From Spirochaetales bacterium (GTDB lineage Bacteria > Desulfobacterota_D > UBA1144), in assembly GCA_002730475.1 (NCBI GenBank), contig PCAG01000002.1, positions 11,628-45,716 on the forward strand: 34,089 nucleotides of DNA. The letters are read 5' to 3'. Shown piece by piece: positions 1 through 7,291 of this stretch. The translations under genes and the position numbers were made by a program. Below the pieces are notes generated by a model. It saw only the letters and a list, made by a program, of their open reading frames with translations. It was not told the origin of the DNA and did not search any database. Numbering within the stretch: position 1 is the first letter of the stretch; each line of letters opens with the position of its first letter.

Positions 1-50
1 ATATCAACAAAAATTAACAAAAAAACAAAAACCAACAAAAAAACTTAACA
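1..50. other. A/C-rich tract just downstream of dnaA
   Basis: These bases are almost entirely A and C on the plus strand, with repeated AACAAAAA-like units at irregular spacing. On the dnaA strand this reads as a G/T-rich tract with long T runs, immediately after the dnaA stop codon. There is no GC hairpin, so it is not a standard intrinsic terminator. In many bacteria the dnaA-dnaN gap carries part of the replication origin, but I see no DnaA box here and the window ends, so a role in origin unwinding is only a possibility. Confidence 0.3.
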
Positions 51-1478
51 CTATTCATCAATTTTTCCACCAGCTATCTTTCTAATTTTAGTTTGAATAA
101 TCCTAATTGGATTTTCTTGGGATGGATTTTTTGCCAACAAATCCTCAATGGTTGCAATTGAATGTAACACTGTTGAATGGTCCCTACCGCCAAATTTTCT
201 ACCAATTTCCAACAAAGAATCATCTGTAAAAACCCGAGAGAGATAAATTGCGACCTGCCTTGGCCTTACAACCCCACGAGTTCTTTTTTTAGAGCACATA
301 TCTTGTGTTGTTGTTCCATAAAAACCTGCAACCTCTTTTTGTATAAGCTCTACATTGACCAAATCAACAACCTTGTCAGAAGACAACCTTGTTGCAACAT
401 CAAGAACAAGTGTTTTGTTAATTGAAACGTTTAACATAGCAGCCTGTCCAACCACATTATTAAAAAACCCCTCCAGTTCTCTTATTGAACCACCAGATTT
501 TTCAGCCACAACAAACAACACATCTGGCTCAATAATCAAACCTAGGCTTTTCGCTTTTGTTTGGAGAATCGCAACCCTGTGTTCTAGATCTGGGGGCAAC
601 ACCTCAACAGAAAAACCCCACTCAAAGCGGCCAACAAGCCTTTCTTGGATTCCAGATAGTTGGTGAGGAGGCCTATCGCTTGTTAATACAATTTGTTTGT
701 TTGAGTCATAAAGAGCGTTGAAGGTATGAAAAAACTCCTGCTGAGTCCCCTCCTTTCCCGAAATGAAATGTATATCATCAATCAATAAAACATCACAGTC
801 AAAACGAAAAGACTCACGAAGTTCTTTTTGTTTTCCGGCCCTTATTGAGGAAATAACCCTATTAGTGAAGTGTTCAGCGCTAAGGGAGCAAATTTTAAAG
901 TCCTTATTGTTGTCATAAATCATATTTCCCACGGCATTCAAAAGATGTGTTTTTCCTAATCCAGTTCTTCCATAGACGAAAAGGGGATTGTAAGATTGGC
1001 CCGGCTTCTCACCTACTCGCTCGGCCGCAATTGCTGCCAACGTGTTTGATGCACCCTTAATAAAACTCGAGAACGTTTGCTTTCCATTAAGATGCCCCTC
1101 TCTAACCCTTGTTAGGCCTCTTTGTTTGACCGGCTCTTTTTTAATTTTAATTTCCGGAACCAAGGAGGCGTCTCGGGACTCAACAACAACCTTTTTGGGT
1201 CCAACATCCTCCCGGGCTTCCTCGTCAAATACTTTTTGTAAGATATGGAGATAATGATTATTAATCCATTCGGCCGTCATCATGTCGGAAACAAAAAACT
1301 TAGCTTCGGTGTCATTTAGATCGACAAGCTTTAGAGTGTTAAAGAAATGCTTAATTCCAGGAAAGCTTTCCGCGATGTTGTCGATAATTATTGCCCCTAA
1401 AATGTTTTTATCTACTAGTTCAATATTGCCATCTTCTTGTTCTATGCTGAGCTGTTTTTCGCTAATGACTTTGGACAT
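51..1478 (-). CDS. dnaA: Chromosomal replication initiator protein DnaA
   Basis: DnaA binds DnaA boxes at the origin, melts DNA and loads the DnaB helicase. The 475-residue product shows all domains. Domain I is at about residues 20-90, followed by a variable charged linker. The AAA+ domain has Walker A GRTGLGKT at 170-177 and Walker B LLIDD at about 231-235. The C-terminal helix-turn-helix from about 404 carries the family signature FGGRDHSTV. I chose the ATG at 1476-1478 because a strong G-rich Shine-Dalgarno (AAAGGGGGG) sits just upstream. A longer reading frame begins at 1505, but its start lies inside the DnaA-box cluster. The boxes upstream suggest autoregulation. No dnaN is visible because the window ends 50 bases downstream. 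Confidence 0.97.
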   Translation of the reverse strand: MSKVISEKQLSIEQEDGNIELVDKNILGAIIIDNIAESFPGIKHFFNTLKLVDLNDTEAKFFVSDMMTAEWINNHYLHILQKVFDEEAREDVGPKKVVVESRDASLVPEIKIKKEPVKQRGLTRVREGHLNGKQTFSSFIKGASNTLAAIAAERVGEKPGQSYNPLFVYGRTGLGKTHLLNAVGNMIYDNNKDFKICSLSAEHFTNRVISSIRAGKQKELRESFRFDCDVLLIDDIHFISGKEGTQQEFFHTFNALYDSNKQIVLTSDRPPHQLSGIQERLVGRFEWGFSVEVLPPDLEHRVAILQTKAKSLGLIIEPDVLFVVAEKSGGSIRELEGFFNNVVGQAAMLNVSINKTLVLDVATRLSSDKVVDLVNVELIQKEVAGFYGTTTQDMCSKKRTRGVVRPRQVAIYLSRVFTDDSLLEIGRKFGGRDHSTVLHSIATIEDLLAKNPSQENPIRIIQTKIRKIAGGKIDE

Positions 1479-1495
1479 GTGCCCCCCTTTTGTGC

Positions 1496-1538
1496 TTGTC
1501 CACATTTTGTGGACAAATGTGGATAAAATTGTTAATAA
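1496..1538. promoter_or_regulatory. DnaA-box cluster upstream of dnaA
   Basis: Four 9-mers matching or nearly matching TTATNCACA lie within 43 bases. TTGTCCACA is at 1496-1504 on plus. The others read on minus: TTGTCCACA at 1508-1516, TTATCCACA (perfect) at 1518-1526, and TTATTAACA at 1530-1538. The first two form a perfect inverted repeat around a TTT spacer. Start-to-start spacings are 12, 10 and 12 bases, close to one helical turn, so bound DnaA would lie on nearly the same face. The cluster sits directly upstream of the dnaA start, fitting autorepression, origin function or both. Confidence 0.8.
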
Positions 1539-1612
1539 TCTAAGGCAGTTACCATCCCGCCGAAACGACCTTCCTTAGACAATTGATAGTATCAAACAAT
1601 TAACATTCCGTC

Positions 1613-1690
1613 CAGAAATATTTGTAGAAAAAATTTTTTTTCTAATAGTAAGAACAAATTAAAATGAAAAAATTTTTCTATACAAAAAAA
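1613..1690. other. AT-rich tract with two AnTn palindromes, candidate unwinding element
   Basis: This stretch between the DnaA-box cluster and the end of hisG is very poor in G and C. It contains two related AnTn palindromes: TAG-A6-T8-CTA at 1625-1644 and GAAAAAATTTTTC at 1666-1678, about 39 bases apart, or roughly four helical turns. Such tracts are intrinsically bent and easily melted. Together with the boxes at 1496-1538 the layout resembles a bipartite origin, with boxes beside a DNA unwinding element. No protein-coding gene or GC hairpin is visible here. Confidence 0.45.
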
Positions 1691-1698
1691 AGCAAATC

Positions 1699-2322
1699 CT
1701 ATGCCAACAAAGAGGACAAGAAACTTTCTATTTCCTTACCGAGAGTTTTTTGACTAGACTTGTTAACCACAAGTTTGCAGTTAACTTCTTGAACTATATC
1801 TACAATTTTTAAATTGTTTTTTTTAATCGTCTCGCCAGTTTCGGTAATGTCAACAATCGCATCTGCCAAACCAACAAGTGGCGCCAATTCTACCGAACCA
1901 TTAAGGTATACAATTTCAGGAAATATTTTTTTCTTTGCAAAGTATTTTTTTGTGATATTTGGATACTTTGTTCCTACAACCAAATCTGATCCGGGCAACA
2001 AACTGATTTTTTTGTTTTTCAAGCAGGCAAGTATCATTTTACATTTGCCAATTGGCAGGGACCCTGGTTCATAAATGTCGCAATTTGCTTCTGAGATACA
2101 GTCTGAGCCAACAAGACCACAATCGGCGGCGCCTAGCTCGACATATCTGGGAACATCGGCTGGCTTGCAAATCAATATCCTAATATTATCAATGTCGAAA
2201 AGCAGCTCCCTTGTGGCTTTTTTAGCAATACTCGTTGTGTATCCACGCTTATCCATGAGCGCCATTACCTCTTTAAATATTCTGCCTTTGGCAATTGCTA
2301 CTCTTATTCTTTCTCTCTCCAA
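1699..2322 (-). CDS. hisG: ATP phosphoribosyltransferase catalytic subunit, short form
   Basis: HisG catalyses the first step of histidine synthesis, joining ATP and PRPP to give phosphoribosyl-ATP. The 207-residue length lacks the C-terminal regulatory domain of long HisG, so this is the short form, which in characterised systems needs HisZ as regulatory partner; hisZ is not in this window. Recognisable motifs are ELGAADCGLVGSD in the middle and VDITETGETIKKNNL (about residues 160-172), the PRPP-binding loop region. The start overlaps the end of murA by 19 bases, indicating translational coupling in the prmC-murA-hisG group. After the stop there is a T8 tract on the coding strand but no hairpin. 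Confidence 0.95.
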   Translation of the reverse strand: MERERIRVAIAKGRIFKEVMALMDKRGYTTSIAKKATRELLFDIDNIRILICKPADVPRYVELGAADCGLVGSDCISEANCDIYEPGSLPIGKCKMILACLKNKKISLLPGSDLVVGTKYPNITKKYFAKKKIFPEIVYLNGSVELAPLVGLADAIVDITETGETIKKNNLKIVDIVQEVNCKLVVNKSSQKTLGKEIESFLSSLLA

Positions 2323-3563
2323 ATCCTTGCTCCTAAACCCTGTAGTTTATTATCAATTGATTCATACCCTCTATCAAGATGATAGATTCTACGAACCTCA
2401 CTCTTGCCTTTTGCGGACAAAGCCCCTATCAAAAGAGAAGCGCTTGCCCTCAGGTCGCTTGCCTGCATAGTTGCTCCAATCAGCCCCTTAACGCCACACA
2501 CAGTGGCAACGTTTCCCTTCAAAGAGATCTCTGCCCCTAATTTTCTAAGCTCAGCTACATGAATAAACCTGTTTGGAAAAATGTTTTCGGTGATTTTCGA
2601 CACCCCATTTGCCAAAACCAAAACCGACATAAGCTGTGCTTGTAAATCAGTTGGAAAAAGAGGGTGGGGGTTGGTTTCGATGTTGGTCGGACTAACGGTT
2701 GGTGGCGAGGATACTTTTAAGACGGAAAGGCCTTGCTTTTCAACCTTTGAGCCCACGGACTCTATTGCCTTCCTTGCTTCGTCAAGGTGTCTTGGCTCAC
2801 AATTCGAAATCTCAATTTCATTTCCTACAACGCTACCCAACGCTAGAAATGTTCCAGCCTCAATCCTATCTGGTATTACACTGTAGGGCTCACTTTGTGG
2901 GTCCAAAGACGTGACCGGAGAAATCTCAATCGTACCACCTTTTTGATTTATCGTTGCGCCCAAAGAAGACAAAAAATTAATCAAATCTTCTACTTCAGGC
3001 TCTACGGCGCAGTTATACAGAGTTGTTTTATTTTTTGCCAAAACGGAAGAGAGAATTAAATTTTCCGTACCGGTAACGGTCTTTACCGTAAATTTGTAGT
3101 TTCCACCAGTTCTTTTGGTCGAAACGGACTCCAGGTATCCACCACCTATGTTTGTTTTATATCCCAAAGCATCAAAACCCTTAATGTGCTGATCGATTGG
3201 CCTATCTCCTATTGCGCAACCGCCGGGAAAAGAAACCCTAGCCCTTCCAAGTCTTCCAAGAAGAGACCCCCAAACCAAAACCGAGGCCCTCATTGTTTTA
3301 ACAAGATCATATGGAGCTTCGTGTTTTGAGATTTTTTTGGTGTCGATTGAGATGCTGTTTTTTTCAAAAAAGACTTCTGCACCCAGCGTTTCAAGCAATT
3401 TAAGCATTGTCTCTACGTCGCTAATTCGGGGGACGTTGTTTATTTTATATTCCCCACCAAACAGAGCTGTGGCGGCCAGAATTGGCAGGGAAGAGTTCTT
3501 AGAGCCAGATATTTCCACACTTCCTTTTAGCGCCACCCCGCCTTCAATAACTATTTTTTCCAT
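2304..3563 (-). CDS. murA: UDP-N-acetylglucosamine 1-carboxyvinyltransferase
   Basis: MurA transfers enolpyruvate from PEP to UDP-GlcNAc, the first committed cytoplasmic step of peptidoglycan synthesis. The 419-residue product is full length. Lys22 in the SGSKN motif and the catalytic loop FPGGCAIGDRPID with Cys116 are present; the Cys is the residue alkylated by fosfomycin, so the enzyme should be of the sensitive type. The gene overlaps prmC upstream by 13 bases and hisG downstream by 19 bases. The order prmC-murA-hisG is known from deltaproteobacteria such as Geobacter, a weak taxonomic hint. Confidence 0.97.
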   Translation of the reverse strand: MEKIVIEGGVALKGSVEISGSKNSSLPILAATALFGGEYKINNVPRISDVETMLKLLETLGAEVFFEKNSISIDTKKISKHEAPYDLVKTMRASVLVWGSLLGRLGRARVSFPGGCAIGDRPIDQHIKGFDALGYKTNIGGGYLESVSTKRTGGNYKFTVKTVTGTENLILSSVLAKNKTTLYNCAVEPEVEDLINFLSSLGATINQKGGTIEISPVTSLDPQSEPYSVIPDRIEAGTFLALGSVVGNEIEISNCEPRHLDEARKAIESVGSKVEKQGLSVLKVSSPPTVSPTNIETNPHPLFPTDLQAQLMSVLVLANGVSKITENIFPNRFIHVAELRKLGAEISLKGNVATVCGVKGLIGATMQASDLRASASLLIGALSAKGKSEVRRIYHLDRGYESIDNKLQGLGARIWREKE

Positions 3564-4417
3564 GTTCCTACAACTACCCTGTCAATTTTATTTAAATCAC
3601 GGAAAGATTCAACATTTTTATACCCAAGCACTTCAAGTAGACTCTTTGTTTCTTCTGCCTGGGCATAACCTACTTCTAAAAAAATCTTCCCATTTTTTTT
3701 CAAAAAATTAGTGCTATCCGAAGAAATTTTCTTTATATGCGAAAGACCCCCTAAGCCAGAGAACAAAGCCCCCTTGGGTTCGTATTGCCTGATAGACACA
3801 TCCAGCGATTCGCCCTCACCTCTATCAATGTAGGGGGGGTTTGCACAAATATAATCAAATTTAATCCTAGGAATGCTTTGAAACAAATTAGAACGTAGCA
3901 ATCTTGTTTTTTTTTCTAGACCCATGGCCTTCTGGTTGTCACGGCAACATTGCAATGCCTTGAGGCTATTATCAACTAGAAAAACTTTTTTTATGTTAAC
4001 CGCCACCTCCTTCGCTATTGTCAGCCCAACACAGCCACTCCCAGTACACATGTCTAAACAAATCAGCTTACCAGAACGATTTTTTTTTACCTCGGAGATT
4101 ACGACCCCTACTAATACTTCAGTTTCGGGCCTTGGGATAAAAACCCCCTTCTTTATAATGTACTCATTTGAATAAAAACAACTTCTCTCGCAAATATAAG
4201 ATATAGGCTCACCGCCAACCCTTCTTTCTACCAATTGCATGAACTTCCCCCTTGTTCTTCTAGAAACACGGTCCTCGGGGTGGGTAAAAATATTTTCTAA
4301 AGTTTTGTTTGCGGAGTACCCGAACAAAATATTCGCCTCCGTGACACAATTATCATTACCGTTTCTTTTTAGTTTTTGTTGGCCCAACCTAAGGACTTGA
4401 TTGATGGAAACATCCAT
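3551..4417 (-). CDS. prmC: Peptide chain release factor N5-glutamine methyltransferase PrmC (HemK)
   Basis: PrmC methylates the glutamine of the GGQ motif in release factors RF1 and RF2. The 288-residue product has the N-terminal helical domain, a SAM-binding motif LDMCTGSGCVGL at about residues 121-132, and the diagnostic NPPY at 183-186. I chose the ATG at 4415-4417 because the next in-frame start, at 4492, would run into the divergent yggS and adds a non-conserved extension. There is no Shine-Dalgarno; a perfect TATAAT lies six bases upstream, so the mRNA is probably leaderless. Two runs of nine A on the coding strand, at 3907-3915 and 4080-4088, are both in frame. Confidence 0.93.
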   Translation of the reverse strand: MDVSINQVLRLGQQKLKRNGNDNCVTEANILFGYSANKTLENIFTHPEDRVSRRTRGKFMQLVERRVGGEPISYICERSCFYSNEYIIKKGVFIPRPETEVLVGVVISEVKKNRSGKLICLDMCTGSGCVGLTIAKEVAVNIKKVFLVDNSLKALQCCRDNQKAMGLEKKTRLLRSNLFQSIPRIKFDYICANPPYIDRGEGESLDVSIRQYEPKGALFSGLGGLSHIKKISSDSTNFLKKNGKIFLEVGYAQAEETKSLLEVLGYKNVESFRDLNKIDRVVVGTWKK

Positions 4418-4423
4418 TGTGTG

Positions 4424-4429
4424 ATTATA
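4424..4429 (-). promoter_or_regulatory. Predicted leaderless -10 element of prmC
   Basis: On the minus strand this reads TATAAT, a perfect bacterial -10 hexamer, followed by CACACA and then the prmC ATG. Transcription normally begins about 6-7 bases after the hexamer, so the first transcribed base would be at or next to the A of the start codon. I see no good -35 hexamer at the usual spacing. Confidence 0.6.
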
Positions 4430-4451
4430 TACTATATTAAATTTCGGAGTT

Positions 4452-5147
4452 ATGAGCGAAGACGTTAAGAGCAAATTTAAAAAGTTCAACAAAGAGTTTA
4501 AAGACTATTGTATCTCCAAAAAAAGCCCGGCCATTTTGCTTGCCGTTTCTAAAACAAAACCTCTGTCTCAAATTATAGATCTTTACGAGGAAGGCCAGAA
4601 AACTTTTGGAGAAAACTATGCTCAAGAGCTAAGAGATAAAAACCTAGAGAACTTAAGTGCAGCGGCCAAAAATCTGGCCTGGCACTTTATAGGACAAATC
4701 CAAAAGAACAAAATTAAATATATCGTTGGCACGACGGCCCTTATTCACACAGTTGATAGCTATGAAAAAGCTGCTTTAATTAGTTCTCTTTGCGAACAAA
4801 GAGAGATAAAGCAAAGTATTTTATTGCAGATTAATATTTCCAATGACAAGAACAAGGCAGGAATAAAAAGAGAAGATGCAAAAAGCTTAGTTAAAAAGAT
4901 TAAAACTTTAGAGAGAATACAACTTAAAGGATTAATGACTATCACTGAATTCTCGGACGATCCAGAGAAATCAAGACCTTTCTATAGGGACCTAAGGTTG
5001 CTTGCCATGGAGCTAAAAGAGGAGCTTCTTTACCGCCCGGAACTATCCATGGGAATGAGTGATGATTATAGGGTGGCCATAGACGAAGGGGCAACAATTG
5101 TAAGAATAGGAAGTAAAATTTTTGGAGAAAGAAAAAAGACATTATAA
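4452..5147 (+). CDS. yggS: YggS/PROSC family PLP-binding homeostasis protein
   Basis: This family binds pyridoxal phosphate without a known catalytic reaction and buffers its free level; loss disturbs amino-acid and B6 metabolism in E. coli. The 231-residue product has the PLP lysine Lys34 in AVSKTKP, the motif HFIGQIQKNK and the C-terminal signature GMSDDYRVAIDEGAT followed by VRIGSKIFG. It starts at an ATG with a closely spaced GGAG two bases upstream and a TATACT -10 candidate at 4428-4433. It is divergent from prmC across only 34 bases, so the two promoters overlap. It is the first of yggS-proC-yggT, a grouping conserved across many phyla. Confidence 0.95.
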   Translation: MSEDVKSKFKKFNKEFKDYCISKKSPAILLAVSKTKPLSQIIDLYEEGQKTFGENYAQELRDKNLENLSAAAKNLAWHFIGQIQKNKIKYIVGTTALIHTVDSYEKAALISSLCEQREIKQSILLQINISNDKNKAGIKREDAKSLVKKIKTLERIQLKGLMTITEFSDDPEKSRPFYRDLRLLAMELKEELLYRPELSMGMSDDYRVAIDEGATIVRIGSKIFGERKKTL

Positions 5148-5148
5148 T
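5143..5148 (+). promoter_or_regulatory. Predicted leaderless -10 element of proC, over the yggS stop
   Basis: TATAAT at 5143-5148 contains the yggS stop codon TAA (5145-5147). It is followed by six bases (CAAGTA) and then the proC ATG. The geometry is the same as at prmC and predicts a transcript starting at the proC start codon. A weak TTGGAG lies 15 bases upstream of the hexamer. Confidence 0.55.
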
Positions 5149-5154
5149 CAAGTA

Positions 5155-5979
5155 ATGCGTATAGGTATAATAGGTGCGGGAAATATGGCGACAGCAATTT
5201 TATCTGGCATAGCCGGAATACATAAAGGCGTAAGTATTTGCTGCTCAGATATCAACCAAAAGCAGTTATCCAAAATAAAAACGACAAAGAAAGTAAAAAC
5301 CACAAAAGACAACACGGTAGCAACAAAAAAAAGCGCGATTGTTTTTCTGTGTGTTAAACCGAACATTATAGAAAAAGTTGCAAAAGAGATAAAACCCTTT
5401 CTTAAACCTAATCAAATAGTGGTTTCCGTAGCCGCCGGAGTAACAATCAAAAGTCTAGAGGTGTTCCTAGGGAAGGACAAAAAGATTATTAGAACCATGC
5501 CAAACTTGCCGTGCTTAATAAGAAAAGGCGTTGTTGCGATGATGGCAAATAAAAACTGTAATCCCAAAGATAAAAAAATGGCGGAAAAGCTTACGTCTTC
5601 AATTGGAAAGCTTGTTCATTTACGACAAGAAAAAGATTTTGATTGCATAACGGCATTGAGCGGGTCTGGACCGGCGTTTTTTGCACAATATATTAGATCA
5701 AACCTAGAATTTGCGAAATCCAAAAAAATTAATTCAAAAGAAGCTCGGCTACTAGTTTTTGAAACCCTTTCCGGAACCCTAGAGTTTCTACAACACGCCA
5801 ATATAGAAATAAAAGATTTTATATCTATAGTTGCCTCCCCAGGTGGTACGACCGAAGCGGGATTAAAAACCTTGCGAGACAACAATTATCAGAAAATCAT
5901 TAAAAAATCGCTTGAAATGGCATCAAAAAAATCATTTTCAATTAGCAAGGGCATTCTTTCAAAAAGGAGAGATGGATGA
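5155..5979 (+). CDS. proC: Pyrroline-5-carboxylate reductase
   Basis: ProC reduces pyrroline-5-carboxylate to proline with NAD(P)H, the last step of proline synthesis. The 274-residue product begins with the dinucleotide-binding fold IGIIGAGNMATAIL and carries ALSGSGPAFFAQY and the C-terminal signature SPGGTTEAGLKTL typical of the family. An in-frame ATG at 5122 lies inside yggS and adds a non-conserved MEKEKRHYNQV stretch, so the ATG at 5155 fits the family better. The stop overlaps the yggT start as ATGA. The gene may be read both from the yggS transcript and from its own embedded -10. Confidence 0.95.
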   Translation: MRIGIIGAGNMATAILSGIAGIHKGVSICCSDINQKQLSKIKTTKKVKTTKDNTVATKKSAIVFLCVKPNIIEKVAKEIKPFLKPNQIVVSVAAGVTIKSLEVFLGKDKKIIRTMPNLPCLIRKGVVAMMANKNCNPKDKKMAEKLTSSIGKLVHLRQEKDFDCITALSGSGPAFFAQYIRSNLEFAKSKKINSKEARLLVFETLSGTLEFLQHANIEIKDFISIVASPGGTTEAGLKTLRDNNYQKIIKKSLEMASKKSFSISKGILSKRRDG

Positions 5980-6263
5980 AAAATTTTTTACTCGCTTTTG
6001 CGGGAATTTTAAATGCGATATTCTCAATTTTTTTTTGGCTCATCTTATTTCGTGTTCTAATTTCATGGGTCAACCCAGACCCCTATAATCCAATTGTCCA
6101 ATTCCTGATTAGGGTAACGGAGCCTGTCTTGGGCCCCATAAGAAACGCCCTACCTCATTTTGGCGGAATAGACATCTCTCCTATTATCGCCTGGATAGCA
6201 ATTGAATACGTGGGAAAAGTGTTTATCGTGGGAGAGCTTTTGCGGTACGCTCACAACTTTTAA
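5976..6263 (+). CDS. yggT: YggT family inner-membrane protein
   Basis: A 95-residue protein with two hydrophobic segments, at about residues 5-28 and 65-90. The loop between them matches the YggT family: LFRVLISWVNPDPYNP, then RVTEPVLGPIRNALPHFGGIDISP. It is the single-repeat form; E. coli YggT has two repeats. The function is not settled; links to osmotic tolerance and membrane complex assembly are reported for relatives. AGGAG is at 5965-5969 and the start overlaps the proC stop by four bases. A run of nine T at the first membrane segment stays in frame, a useful comparison with the broken T8 run in the transporter at 11044. Confidence 0.93.
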   Translation: MKNFLLAFAGILNAIFSIFFWLILFRVLISWVNPDPYNPIVQFLIRVTEPVLGPIRNALPHFGGIDISPIIAWIAIEYVGKVFIVGELLRYAHNF

Positions 6264-6265
6264 TT

Positions 6266-6523
6266 GTGAAGATATCAGTTTTAGTTAAACCAAGGTCCCA
6301 AAAATCCGAAGTGATTTCCTATGAAAACGACATCCTTACTGTTAAAGTTGCGGCCATCCCACACAAACAGCAATCCAACAAGAAGCTCATTAGAGTTTTG
6401 TCCGATTTTTTTGATGTACCAAAATCAAGGATAAGCATAGTAGGTCGGAAATCTAGGATTAAAATTGTTAGTCTTCAGACGGACGCGGAAAATATTGCCT
6501 TAGGCTTAAAAAAACTGTTATAA
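6266..6523 (+). CDS. DUF167 (YggU family) protein
   Basis: An 85-residue protein of the DUF167 family, matching the pattern ISVLVKPRSQKSEV at the N-terminus and the central VKVAAIPHKQQSNKKLI, followed by VPKSRISIVGRKSRIKIV. The fold is known from YggU structures but no biochemical role is established. It starts with GTG two bases after the yggT stop and is almost certainly cotranscribed with it. The yggS-proC-yggT-DUF167 order is common in bacteria. Its stop codon lies inside the -10 candidate of npdG. Confidence 0.9.
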   Translation: MKISVLVKPRSQKSEVISYENDILTVKVAAIPHKQQSNKKLIRVLSDFFDVPKSRISIVGRKSRIKIVSLQTDAENIALGLKKLL

Positions 6524-6524
6524 T
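6519..6524 (+). promoter_or_regulatory. -10 candidate for npdG over the DUF167 stop codon
   Basis: TATAAT at 6519-6524 includes the TAA stop (6521-6523) of the preceding gene. Unlike at proC, it is followed by about 42 bases and an AGGAG Shine-Dalgarno (6555-6559), so npdG would have a short conventional leader. Confidence 0.45.
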
Positions 6525-6566
6525 TAGAAACTGAAATAATCAGCATTTATCCATAGGAGCAAAAAG

Positions 6567-7229
6567 ATGAAGATAAGCTTATTAGGTGGTACAGGTGCTT
6601 TCGCGGAAGGATTAGTTATAAGATGGGCGAAGGCAGGACATGAAATTTTTATAGGGTCTCGAAAGCAGGAAAAAGCGGAAGGAATAACCAACGAAATGCT
6701 GGAAAAGGCTAAATCGGTGGGGGTTGATGCGAGCATTACTGGGCTTACGAACGAAGAAGCGGCAAAACAAACAGAGGTTGTTGTTGTTTGTCTCCCCCAC
6801 GAATATGCGAAATCAACACTCGAAGGAATAAGGGGTTCGTTTACAAATCAAATTGTTATAACTCCTGTTGTTCCGATGGTGAGAAACGAAGAGACCAAAA
6901 GCTTCCTTTTTCAACAACCAGAATCAGGATCTTCGGCAGCGGAAATCAAGGGGGTTTTACCTGATACTGTTAAGATAGTAAGTGCCTATCACAACATTCC
7001 TGCAAAAGGGCTGGCAAATTTTGAAAAAGAGCTAGATTACCATGTGGTAATTTGTGGAGACGATGAAGATGCAAAGAAATGTGTGGCCGAACTCACAGAA
7101 GATATGCCAAAATTAAAAGCCATAGACGCCGGGCCACTGGAGCTTTCTGGCATGATTGAGGCCATAACGCCCTTAATTGTCAATATGAACATTAAACACA
7201 AACACGAGTTTTCTATCAAATTTGTTTGA
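6567..7229 (+). CDS. npdG: F420-dependent NADP oxidoreductase (NpdG family)
   Basis: Enzymes of this family move hydride between reduced F420 and NADP. The 220-residue product begins with the dinucleotide fold ISLLGGTGAFAEGLVIRWA and continues HEIFIGSRKQEKA, which is the F420-dependent NADP reductase pattern, the arginine contacting the NADP phosphate. The motifs AYHNIPAKGL and ELSGMIEAITPL are also family-like. Strong AGGAG lies seven bases before the ATG. The F420-synthesis gene cofC is only 339 bases downstream on the other strand, supporting F420 as the real cofactor. The NAD(P)-binding relatives in the ProC and ketol-acid reductoisomerase superfamily are a weaker alternative. Confidence 0.88.
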   Translation: MKISLLGGTGAFAEGLVIRWAKAGHEIFIGSRKQEKAEGITNEMLEKAKSVGVDASITGLTNEEAAKQTEVVVVCLPHEYAKSTLEGIRGSFTNQIVITPVVPMVRNEETKSFLFQQPESGSSAAEIKGVLPDTVKIVSAYHNIPAKGLANFEKELDYHVVICGDDEDAKKCVAELTEDMPKLKAIDAGPLELSGMIEAITPLIVNMNIKHKHEFSIKFV

Positions 7230-7260
7230 TAGCTTGAAACTTTGGCAACAATGATTAGCT

Positions 7261-7285
7261 TATAATGAAATTAAATTTTTAGGAG
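7261..7285 (+). promoter_or_regulatory. groES -10 candidate and Shine-Dalgarno
   Basis: TATAAT is at 7261-7266 and AGGAG at 7281-7285, six bases before the groES ATG. Possible -35 elements TTGGCA (7242-7247) and TTGAAA (7234-7239) have non-ideal spacings of 13 and 21. I see no CIRCE inverted repeat, so HrcA control is not indicated. Confidence 0.55.
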
Positions 7286-7291
7286 AAAGAC

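Noticed and set aside
1479..1505. Longer DnaA start at 1505 adding nine residues
   Set aside because: The start codon lies within the DnaA-box inverted repeat and has no Shine-Dalgarno, while the ATG at 1478 has a strong one.
4418..4492. Longer PrmC start at 4492
   Set aside because: It would overlap the start of yggS by 41 bases, adds a sequence unlike PrmC, and runs through a perfect TATAAT.
5122..5154. Longer ProC start at 5122 inside yggS
   Set aside because: The family N-terminus begins right at MRIGIIGAG; the extra residues are the yggS C-terminus read in another frame.
7230..7291. CIRCE heat-shock operator before groES
   Set aside because: No TTAGCACTC-N9-GAGTGCTAA inverted repeat is present.
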